Source: an uncultured Eubacteriales bacterium
GTDB lineage: Bacteria; Bacillota; Clostridia; Christensenellales; QALW01
Direction of reading: 5' to 3'
NCBI GenBank assembly: GCA_900547955.1
Contig: URIR01000040.1
Location: 1-17,474, forward strand
Length of the DNA stretch: 17,474 nucleotides
This document shows positions 9,308 to 14,224 of the stretch, one piece after another (within the stretch, counting starts at the first letter, position 1; each line of letters begins with the position of its first letter). The notes beneath the pieces are model-generated. The model searched no databases, was not told the origin of the DNA, and saw only the letters and a program-made list of their open reading frames with translations. A program made the position numbers and the translations under genes.

Positions 9308-9353
9308 TATAACCCTATTGATTGGCTAACCGTTTCATACGGACTGCCTTTCT
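9271..9353 (-). ncRNA. Candidate antisense antitoxin RNA
   Basis: A strong minus-strand promoter predicts a transcript starting near 9353 and ending at the shared terminator near 9271, about 80-90 bases. It would overlap the 3' end of the toxin-like mRNA. It carries the same 5' boxes as that mRNA and a seven-codon ORF (MKRLANQ) from 9337 leftward. Its existence and its antitoxin role are inferred from promoter and terminator placement. Confidence 0.5.
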
Positions 9354-9359
9354 TTTTAT

Positions 9360-9388
9360 ATTATATTCATCTTCTCCATAAAAGTCAA
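9360..9388 (-). promoter_or_regulatory. Strong sigma-A promoter reading left (antisense RNA)
   Basis: On the minus strand: TTGACT (plus 9383-9388), a 17-base spacer, TATAAT (plus 9360-9365). It is one of the best consensus promoters in the window and there is no protein gene of ordinary size downstream of it, which supports a small RNA. Confidence 0.75.
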
Positions 9389-9406
9389 GAGAGAGGACTT
9401 TATTTT

Positions 9407-9859
9407 ATGAAAATATCTGTTTTTTCCGTAGCCAAATATGTGGCTGGAAAATGTGCGCCTATAACTACCATGAAGTTTCAGAAACTGGTTTATTATTGTC
9501 AGGCTTGGGCTTTGGCATGGGATGAACAGCCTCTATTTGAGGAAGATTTTGAGGCTTGGGCAAATGGGCCTGTTTGCCCGGTTTTGTTTAAGGAACATAA
9601 AGGTAAATTTATTATAGATAAGGATTTTTTAGAGAATGTAACTGTTTCAATGGATTTTACGCAAGCACAAATTGAAACTATGGATTCGGTTCTCAATACC
9701 TACGGAGACAAGGAGCCGTTCTGGCTTAGCGAGCTTACTCATAAAGAGCGTCCTTGGAAAGAAGCAAGAGACGGGTTAGAGATGGGGGAGCCGTGTGCGA
9801 ATATAATCAGCAAGGAATCTATGCAGGAGTATTATGGAGGATTAGAGGAAAGTGAGTAA
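9407..9859 (+). CDS. Panacea-domain (DUF4065/SocA-GepA-like) protein, 150 aa
   Basis: The N-terminal pattern fits the Panacea/DUF4065 fold: a KYVAGK-type helix, then KFQKLVYYCQAWALAW (about 24-39), then FEAWANGPVCPVLF (about 48-61). Family members include phage-associated GepA and the SocA protein. Panacea domains are also known as interchangeable antitoxin domains (PanA) in two-gene toxin-antitoxin systems. The gene starts at ATG 9407 with GAGAGG ten bases upstream. Its stop overlaps the GTG of the next gene by 8 bases, so the two are almost certainly translationally coupled. The position next to attR, after the late genes, is typical of accessory cargo. Whether it acts as antitoxin, adaptor or anti-defence protein cannot be read from sequence. 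Confidence 0.75.
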   Translation: MKISVFSVAKYVAGKCAPITTMKFQKLVYYCQAWALAWDEQPLFEEDFEAWANGPVCPVLFKEHKGKFIIDKDFLENVTVSMDFTQAQIETMDSVLNTYGDKEPFWLSELTHKERPWKEARDGLEMGEPCANIISKESMQEYYGGLEESE

Positions 9860-10385
9860 ATTAAATGATAGATTAAGTATAATATATGAAATAGCTAAAC
9901 GAAAAAGCGGCCTGGGGAAAACGGCTATGATGAAATATTTATACATTTTACAGACAGTTTATAATGTGCCGTTAGGATATAATTTTGGATTGTATACTTA
10001 TGGACCGTTTGCTACTGAAGTACTTGATGATTTGGATTATGCCGACGCTAATAAAATCATAATTATGGAAACTGCTGAAACTGCTGTAGGTGCGGGATAT
10101 AGCATTCAGCCTAGTCAGGGATATGAGGATAATGAAGGCTTCACTAATAAATATAATAAACAATTAGATAAAATGCTAGGAATTTTTGAAGATGACTGTG
10201 CTAAGGATTTGGAATTGTCGGCAACAATAATATATATGTACAGGAATGCTAAAAGGAATGGGTGGCGTACTGATGAAGATAATATTGTAAGCGATGTTTA
10301 TGATGTGAAACCTTATTTTAAAAAGAAAGTTATAAAGGACGAATTTGAAAGGCTTAATGAATCCGGGGTATTTCATAGTTTATAA
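9852..10385 (+). CDS. YwgA/Panacea-like partner protein, 177 aa
   Basis: It begins at GTG 9852, inside the end of the preceding Panacea gene, with GAGGAA (9845-9850) as a close ribosome binding site. The N-terminal half (KTAMMKYLYILQTVYNVPL, then LYTYGPFATEVLDDLDY) has the order of elements seen in YwgA-type proteins and resembles its neighbour: a lysine-led Tyr/Leu helix followed by a G-P turn. The C-terminal half is helical, polar and unfamiliar. No catalytic motif, signal peptide or membrane segment is visible. If the upstream gene is a PanA antitoxin this could be its toxin. The similarity between the two instead suggests a tandem pair from one superfamily, perhaps a heterodimer. Base composition is AT-richer than in the virion genes, as usual for phage cargo. 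Confidence 0.6.
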   Translation: MSKLNDRLSIIYEIAKRKSGLGKTAMMKYLYILQTVYNVPLGYNFGLYTYGPFATEVLDDLDYADANKIIIMETAETAVGAGYSIQPSQGYEDNEGFTNKYNKQLDKMLGIFEDDCAKDLELSATIIYMYRNAKRNGWRTDEDNIVSDVYDVKPYFKKKVIKDEFERLNESGVFHSL

Positions 10386-10415
10386 AAGCTGATATAAAAA
10401 GCTTATCTAGTATAA

Positions 10416-10440
10416 AAATGCAACACGAAATGCAACACGA
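10416..10440. repeat. Tandem 13-base direct repeats beside att (possible integrase arm sites)
   Basis: AAATGCAACACGA occurs at 10416-10428 and again at 10428-10440, sharing one base (period 12). Closely spaced direct repeats about 45-70 bases inside a phage end suggest arm-type sites for a tyrosine integrase. The function is inference. Confidence 0.5.
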
Positions 10441-10484
10441 TTTTTTAAAATATGCGATATATTGGGGTATTTAAGGATAATATG

Positions 10485-10512
10485 TGGGGTTCGAGTCCCT
10501 TTATCCCCACCA
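10485..10512 (+). other. attR core: 3' end of a tRNA gene
   Basis: TGGGG, loop TTCGAGT (10490-10496), CCCTT, acceptor strand TATCCCC (10502-10508), discriminator A and CCA (10510-10512) line up exactly with tRNA positions 49-76, apart from one T-T mismatch and one G-T pair in the T stem. The bases to the left do not form an anticodon or D arm, so this is a fragment and not a tRNA gene. The intact tRNA should begin GGGGATA and lie at the other prophage end. Confidence 0.75.
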
Positions 10513-10571
10513 AATTAAAAACGCTGCTTTTTTGAGCGGCACTCATAAGATAGTATTAGATTGTTTTCGGG

Positions 10572-10601
10572 AAACGGCATAGCCTCGGCTATGCCGTTTT
10601 T
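10572..10601. terminator. Intrinsic terminator hairpin
   Basis: AAACGGCATAGCC (10572-10584) and GGCTATGCCGTTT (10587-10599) pair perfectly around a two-base gap (in practice a small loop). They are followed on the plus strand by TT and T-rich sequence. It overlaps the stop codon of the minus-strand recombinase remnant and could end transcription from both sides. Confidence 0.7.
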
Positions 10602-11545
10602 CTGTTTTGCAGGCCATTCAACAAGGACGCGGGGAGTATTCCCACAAGGTCATAGGAAATGTCTATCTGTTGTTCCTCATAACCATTTGACTTGTTGTCC
10701 GACGCGTGAACATATACTGCCTTTACCATGTCGTTTAAGATAGTAGGCGTCAGCTCGTCCAAGTTAAGATATTTCCTTACTTTGCCGATAAACCTGTTAA
10801 TGTTCTCTGCCTGTTCCTCCTGTTTTGTAATTTTTTTCATTCAGACGCAACAGCTTTTCCCGCAGCTTTTCCTGCTCCTGTTCGTAATCGTCAGAGAGCA
10901 TTTGAAATCTGCTGTCAGATAGTTTCTCGTTAGCGTTATCTTCGTAAATACGTTTGAAAAGACGGTCAAGTTCTTCTATCTGCCGTTCCGCTTGTGTTCC
11001 CTGCCGCCGCTTTGCCGCAAGTTCTTTCTTTACTTCGGCTTTCTGCTTCGCTCCCATAGCTTTCCTAAGCCGTTCTTCATGGTTGGCTACACAGGAAATC
11101 ACAGGCCGCAGATGTGCAAGCACACCCTGTTCCAGTACAACGGGGCGGATAAAATGCGTCGCGCAAACTTCTTTCCCTTTTAGCCTTGAAGTGGAGCAGA
11201 CAAAGCGGTCTTGTCTTGCTTCAAAGTTCCTGTTTGTGCAGTAATTACAGCTTTTCGCCGCAATCGGCACAGCGCACAATGCTGGAAAATATATTTGTTT
11301 TATCCGTCCTTGCCGGGCGGCGTTTGTTCTTCCGTAATTCCTGCACCCGTTTCCATGTGTCAGCGTCAATGGTTGCTTCGTGAGTATTTTCAAACACAAG
11401 CCATTTTTCCTTTGGATTGTAGCAGGCAGGTCTTTTTGCTCTTGTAGGACTGCTTGTAGGTCCTGAAGTTTACCGTATGCCCTTGATATTCCGGTCATTC
11501 TAAAATATCGGCCATGGGGTCGCTCGTCTTTTCCAAAGATAAAGT
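10589..11545 (-). pseudogene. C-terminal remnant of a TndX-type large serine recombinase
   Basis: Reading leftward, three frames join into one recognisable protein: EYQGHTVNFRTYKQSYKSKK, NPKEKWLVFENTHEATID, the zinc-ribbon CADCGEKL, a FVCSTSRLKGKEVC stretch, a charged coiled coil, and a DUF4368-like tail (KVRKYLNLDELTPTIL..YVHA..EQQIDISYDLVGILPASLLN). These belong to large serine recombinases of Tn4451/Tn5397-like elements. Lesions: TGA at 11497-11495 where the family has a sense codon; a GCAG tandem duplication (four extra bases) at 11422-11429; one extra base near 11242-11247; and one extra base in a T7 run at 10831-10837. The N-terminal resolvase domain with the catalytic serine is absent. 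The upstream limit is approximate. It cannot act as a recombinase. Confidence 0.85.
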
Positions 11546-11602
11546 TACGCAGCAAGCATAGAAAATGGGTACCCTTTACGTAAAATGCGTTGCATTATGC
11601 TT

Positions 11603-11620
11603 GTTGGGAAGCTTCCCAAC
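11603..11620. repeat. Perfect 18-base palindrome, possible oriT or hairpin remnant
   Basis: GTTGGGAAGCTTCCCAAC is perfectly self-complementary. It sits beside a second partly symmetric stretch (GCGTTGCATTATGC at 11587-11600) between the recombinase remnant and the downstream promoter. Relaxase target regions often hold such repeats, but no relaxase gene or nick consensus is visible. From here to 11750 I see no gene. Confidence 0.4.
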
Positions 11621-11750
11621 CCCTTTGCTTTCCCTTGCTTAATGTCCCGATTGAAAAACGGTATTTGTTGCATTTTGCCCCTCGCTTTATATGACGGAAT
11701 ATGCAGCAGTTTTGCCAAAGTTTTTTTATCTTTATTATAAAATTTTTGTG

Positions 11751-11779
11751 TTGACTTTTACATAATTTTATAATATTAT
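11751..11779 (+). promoter_or_regulatory. Sigma-A promoter for the leader and GAP-family gene
   Basis: TTGACT (11751-11756), a 17-base spacer, TATTAT (11774-11779), in a very AT-rich stretch. Transcription would begin near 11786, leaving an untranslated leader of about 265 bases before the GAP-family gene. Confidence 0.65.
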
Positions 11780-11802
11780 ATTAAAAATAAATTTCCGCCG
11801 GG

Positions 11803-11860
11803 AAACGCTTATTTTTGCTCCGTTAGGCCATTGCAGGAGTAAAAATAAGCGTTTTGTTTT
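11803..11860 (+). terminator. First leader hairpin with T-rich tail (attenuator-like)
   Basis: A 19-base arm (11803-11821) pairs with 11836-11854, with one G-T pair, around a 14-base loop, and is followed by TGTTTTT. It starts about 17 bases after the predicted transcription start, so it would stop most transcripts unless antiterminated. Confidence 0.6.
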
Positions 11861-11952
11861 TGTAACATGCGGTAAGCTAAAAATGGATAGGGATGAATAA
11901 GAAATGAAGTGATTGAATTTGTAAAAAGAAGCGACAAGGATAGTAATTGAAT

Positions 11953-12030
11953 ATGAAGATAAAATCAGCCCGCCGGGGTTCAATTTTATTGTGTAGTAGG
12001 CCAGCGTTACACATACGCTGGCCTTTTTGA
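11953..12030 (+). CDS. Possible 25-residue leader peptide
   Basis: ATG 11953 opens a 25-codon ORF (MKIKSARRGSILL..., ending in WPF) whose TGA (12028-12030) falls in the T tract of the second leader terminator. A ribosome translating it would therefore unfold that terminator. AAGGA at 11936-11940 is a distant ribosome binding site (12-base gap). Several tiny ATG ORFs (two to five codons) lie just upstream, around 11868-11915. Leader peptides overlapping a terminator are known from drug-inducible genes. This one is inferred from position only. Confidence 0.35.
   Translation: MKIKSARRGSILLCSRPALHIRWPF
11999..12028 (+). terminator. Second leader terminator immediately before the GAP-family gene
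   Basis: GGCCAGCGT (11999-12007) and ACGCTGGCC (12015-12023) form a perfect 9-bp stem with a 7-base loop followed by TTTTT. It lies 21 bases before the GAP-family start codon, inside the same predicted transcript, which makes it an attenuator candidate and not a gene-end terminator. Confidence 0.8.
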
Positions 12031-12049
12031 TTGATAGGGAGATGATACT

Positions 12050-12733
12050 ATGTGGATACTTTTAGGAACAGTCATAACAACCAGCTTTTTTGACAGCTTG
12101 AATCCTTCCGCTATTGCAGAGCAAATTCTGTTACAGGCTATGGTAAAAAATAAAAGACACATCTGGTTTTTTATTTTGGGAATCGGGACAGCAAATCTTG
12201 CATTAGGGCTGGCAATTTATTACGGCATTGCTACATGGGTTTCAAAACTGCTTTCCAAAGCCATTGAACTTTATCCAGGGTATGTATATGGTGCCGCGCT
12301 GGGCGCAGGTGCACTTTGCTTATTGTTGGGAATACGTTTTATTGTCAGAGCCAAACTCAATGCGAAAAATAATAGCGAAGAAACAAGCGAAATAAAAAAT
12401 CCCGCGCAGCTTTCTCCTGTATCTTTATTTTTCTTAGGTGCGGCTTTTTGCGCCGTCGAATTGACAAGCGCATTCCCTTATTTCGGCTTTTTAGCCATAT
12501 TAACAACATATAATTTAGTATTTCCACTTGTCATAGTTTTCATAATGATATACAATTTCATGTATATACTGCCGCTTATTCTAATTTATTTCGCATACAA
12601 CAAACTGCAAGGAACTTCTGCTATTAAAAAGATAGAGAGTGTTTTAAGCAAAGTTTCGGCATACGTTGTCCCTGTTGTAGTAACTTTGTTGGGCGCTTTT
12701 TTGCTTTATTACGGAATATATTCGTTAGTCTGA
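12050..12733 (+). CDS. GAP/LysE-like polytopic membrane protein, 227 aa
   Basis: ATG 12050 is preceded by AGGGAG at 12036-12041. The protein is very hydrophobic with about six membrane helices (roughly residues 1-24, 38-62, 76-100, 123-148, 155-183 and 203-226) and a short charged loop near 103-120. An early DSLNP motif (15-19) is typical of the GAP/Sap and LysE/DsbD-like transporter superfamily, whose members export small molecules or aid membrane redox processes. The substrate cannot be read. It is the only intact gene of ordinary size in the degraded element and has a two-terminator leader, which suggests tightly controlled, perhaps drug-inducible, expression. The leader may originally have served another gene. 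Confidence 0.7.
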   Translation: MWILLGTVITTSFFDSLNPSAIAEQILLQAMVKNKRHIWFFILGIGTANLALGLAIYYGIATWVSKLLSKAIELYPGYVYGAALGAGALCLLLGIRFIVRAKLNAKNNSEETSEIKNPAQLSPVSLFFLGAAFCAVELTSAFPYFGFLAILTTYNLVFPLVIVFIMIYNFMYILPLILIYFAYNKLQGTSAIKKIESVLSKVSAYVVPVVVTLLGAFLLYYGIYSLV

Positions 12734-12734
12734 A

Positions 12735-13013
12735 GGAAAACAAGTATCTTTTGAGTATCTCAAAGAAATAGACCCTGATTCCTGTACAGATGAATATTTT
12801 GTTATTCAAGAGGTACCTGCCGCATTTATTGTTCAAGGAAAAAAGGCGATTATAGAAAACGAAGCGTTGGCAACCGCTTTGCTCCGCTTGACGGAAAAGC
12901 GGAGGGAAGTTTTGCTTCTGCGTTTTTACTTGGGTTATAATGACGCGGAAATCGGAATGTTCGGACGTTGCAGAAGAACAATCAACCGCAGGAATCATAT
13001 CGCCCCGTTATAA
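12735..13013 (+). pseudogene. Headless sigma-70 region 4 fragment of transposon type
   Basis: From 12735 a 92-codon open frame runs to TAA 13011-13013: KEIDPDSCTDEYFVIQEV, VQGKKAIIENEALATALLRL, then a helix-turn-helix (KRREVLLLRFYLGYNDAEIG, then RCRRTINRR). This matches the small sigma-like proteins of clostridial conjugative transposons. There is no start codon: an in-frame TAG lies at 12726-12728 and no ATG, GTG or TTG with a ribosome site occurs before the conserved part. The C-terminus also ends early. It follows the GAP gene by one base, so the junction probably marks a deletion or recombination. Confidence 0.75.
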
Positions 13014-13043
13014 CGCCCTTAGAGCGTTATTTTAAGAGAACAA

Positions 13044-13069
13044 AGAGGGATGGCGGCCGCCGTCCCTCT
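13044..13069 (+). terminator. GC-rich near-perfect palindrome after the sigma fragment
   Basis: AGAGGGA (13044-13050) pairs with TCCCTCT (13063-13069) around GGCGGCCGCC (13052-13061), itself a palindrome, with one T-G pair. AAATTTTC follows. It can act as a weak terminator and may mark the edge of the degraded element. Confidence 0.5.
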
Positions 13070-13255
13070 AAATTTTCTTATTTCACCGCGCTTTTACGGA
13101 GCTTTTATTTTTATGGATTACGGATATTATAGCTTTAATTTATTTTACAGCGCTGATAATTCACGATTCGCTTTAATTACTGGTTGGACAGTTCAGCATT
13201 TAGGGCTCTTTGACCGGGTGAACAGCTTTTATTCAATAAAATTACAAATTTAGGC

Positions 13256-13283
13256 TTGCTTTTTGCAGAATCAATGATATAAT
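13256..13283 (+). promoter_or_regulatory. Promoter pointing into the inverted-repeat element
   Basis: TTGCTT (13256-13261), a 16-base spacer, and TATAAT (13278-13283) preceded by TGA (extended -10). No protein gene follows on the plus strand. A transcript would enter the 277-base inverted repeat about 30 bases later. Between 13070 and 13255 I see nothing convincing. Confidence 0.45.
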
Positions 13284-13315
13284 AAAAAACCGGTAAAATA
13301 AAAGATTTTATTGTC

Positions 13316-13596
13316 TAGACAATACAATCAAAGTACAATGAGTTTTTGCATAAATGCCCGCCGCGTCCGCTTTGCTGCGCGGTCTTTAAAATACGCCCGG
13401 TATGTATTCAATCACAAGCCGCGCGGCTGTCAACGGACTCTTAAGCAAAAATCTCCGACCGCAGAGAAAAAGGAATTTTCCGGTTCTGCAAGGCGGCAGG
13501 ACGCAGAAATACCGGGCGTATTTCAAGAACGACAACACAGCAAAACCGAACAATTCACACTCCCGGCGGCGCATTGCACTCTGATTGTATTGTCTA
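13316..13596. mobile_element. MITE-like 277-base inverted-repeat element with TA flanks
   Basis: The ends are inverted repeats: GACAATACAATCA... from 13318 and its complement up to 13594, matching over 25 bases including the TA on each side with two mismatches. TA at 13316-13317 and 13595-13596 fits IS630/Tc1-type target duplication. Inside, AAATACGCCCGGTAT (13389-13403) and its exact complement (13509-13523) continue the symmetry, and the sequences between match imperfectly, so nearly the whole element can fold into one long hairpin. There is no transposase. The short ORFs across it lack ribosome sites and mirror each other, so they are probably not genes. Confidence 0.65.
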
Positions 13597-13794
13597 CCCT
13601 TTGCGTCAGCAGCAAAAATAATTTCAAATGCTTATTTTCGTCGCAGACGCATTAAAACGCTCGGCACTCTACCCTTCAGCAGTTATTTTAAAGCTGAAAA
13701 ATACAAAGCACCCATTCGTGCCAGTATGCAGAGCTTTGAAAGCACAAAGCAGCGCGCTGCCATGAATAACCGCTAATACTATATTGAAGAGCGC
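13597..13794. other. Intergenic stretch downstream of spoVG
   Basis: No gene is seen. GCAGCGCGCTGC (about 13750-13761) is a short palindrome that, read leftward, is followed by a T-rich stretch and could be a weak terminator for spoVG. A second weak hairpin (TTCAGC/GCTGAA type) lies near 13676-13700. Confidence 0.35.
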
Positions 13795-14055
13795 TTATTC
13801 CTCAGAATTATATTTTTCCAGAATAAGCCTTGCTATTTTCTCCCGCATTTCAGTTTTAATAGGATGAGCTATATCCTTAAAATCTCCTTCGGCCGCTTTC
13901 CGGCTGGGCATGGCAATAAACAGTCCATGCTCGCCCTCTATTATCTTAATGTCATGCACAACGAAAGCATCGTCAAAGGTTATGGAAGCAATACCCCTCA
14001 ATTTCCCATCCGCTGCAATTTTGCGAACTCTAACATCAGTAATGTCCAAGCTCAT
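13795..14055 (-). CDS. spoVG: SpoVG-family septation/sporulation regulator (RNA-binding)
   Basis: The protein matches SpoVG along its length: ITDVRVRKI, LRGIASITFDDAFVVHDIKII, HGLFIAMPSRK, GDFKDIAHPI. Length (84-86 residues) is normal. SpoVG is a small, widely conserved Bacillota protein that binds nucleic acid and affects septation, sporulation and virulence. The start needs care. ATG at 14055 is only two bases from GGAGG (14058-14062), whereas TTG at 14049-14047 is eight bases away and would give MDITDVRVRKI, the usual SpoVG N-terminus. I favour the TTG start (84 aa). The gene stands alone with its own promoter upstream and is chromosomal, not part of the mobile remnants. Confidence 0.95.
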   Translation of the reverse strand: MSLDITDVRVRKIAADGKLRGIASITFDDAFVVHDIKIIEGEHGLFIAMPSRKAAEGDFKDIAHPIKTEMREKIARLILEKYNSEE

Positions 14056-14093
14056 TTCCTCCCAAAAAGATAATATAGCTTACGCTTGTTTTA

Positions 14094-14122
14094 ATTCTAT
14101 CAATAATGCGGGCAAAAATCAA
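14094..14122 (-). promoter_or_regulatory. Sigma-A type promoter of spoVG
   Basis: On the minus strand: TTGATT (plus 14117-14122), a 17-base spacer, TAGAAT (plus 14094-14099). The predicted start leaves a leader of about 30-40 bases with GGGAGG. In Bacillus subtilis spoVG is a sigma-H gene, but I see no sigma-H AGGA-type -35 here. Confidence 0.6.
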
Positions 14123-14224
14123 GAGGATAATGAAGTTTTTTTAAATTTTCTTTAAAAAATTTCCCCATATAACCTCTTATTTACCCTATTTGACCCTTTT
14201 AAAAAGATACTTTTAAAACATGCG

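Larger units (their letters stand above)
9136..9353. repeat. Inverted paired boxes at the 5' ends of two convergent RNAs
   Basis: AGAAAGGCAGT (9136-9146) and CGGTTAGC (9155-9162) recur exactly on the minus strand at 9353-9343 and 9332-9325. Each copy lies at the predicted 5' end of its own transcript. Each also reads as a short translation start: AAAGG, then ATG followed by codons for Arg or Lys, Arg, Leu, Ala. On the plus strand this start leads in frame into the toxin-like ORF. On the minus strand it gives a seven-codon ORF (MKRLANQ). Confidence 0.7.
1..10512. mobile_element. Right part of a prophage, ending in attR
   Basis: Everything from the left edge to the tRNA 3' fragment at 10485-10512 reads as one prophage end. 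It contains co-oriented putative virion genes, a giant polyvalent protein, a small toxin-like locus and an accessory gene pair. The CCA-ended tRNA fragment has no tRNA body before it, which is the attR arrangement when a phage uses a tRNA 3' end as attB. No integrase is present here. It would be expected next to the reconstituted tRNA at the far left end, outside the window. The prophage assignment is inference from gene type and the att-like end; capsid and terminase genes are not visible. Confidence 0.75.
10572..13069. mobile_element. Degraded integrative/mobilizable element remnant
   Basis: This stretch combines the broken tail of a TndX-family recombinase, a perfect palindrome, an attenuated leader with a membrane-protein gene, and a headless sigma-70 region 4 fragment like those carried by clostridial conjugative transposons. 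No relaxase, coupling protein or intact recombinase remains. The limits given are the outermost recognisable pieces (terminator at 10572, palindrome ending at 13069); the true ends are not visible. It lies directly beside the prophage attR. Confidence 0.55.

Noticed and set aside
10485..10512. An intact tRNA gene
   Set aside because: Only the T arm, 3' acceptor strand and CCA are present; the preceding 60 bases do not form D or anticodon arms.
10954..11447. Plus-strand ORFs over the recombinase remnant
   Set aside because: They are shadows: the opposite strand carries a recognisable, though broken, recombinase.
13050..13253. 67-residue ORF (MAAAVPLNF...)
   Set aside because: Its start lies inside the GC-rich palindrome, there is no ribosome site, and composition is not protein-like; probably chance.
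13311..13655. 114-residue and neighbouring ORFs across the inverted-repeat element
   Set aside because: They have no ribosome sites, several frames are open together, and the coding is mirrored by the hairpin symmetry, so they are by-products of the repeat.
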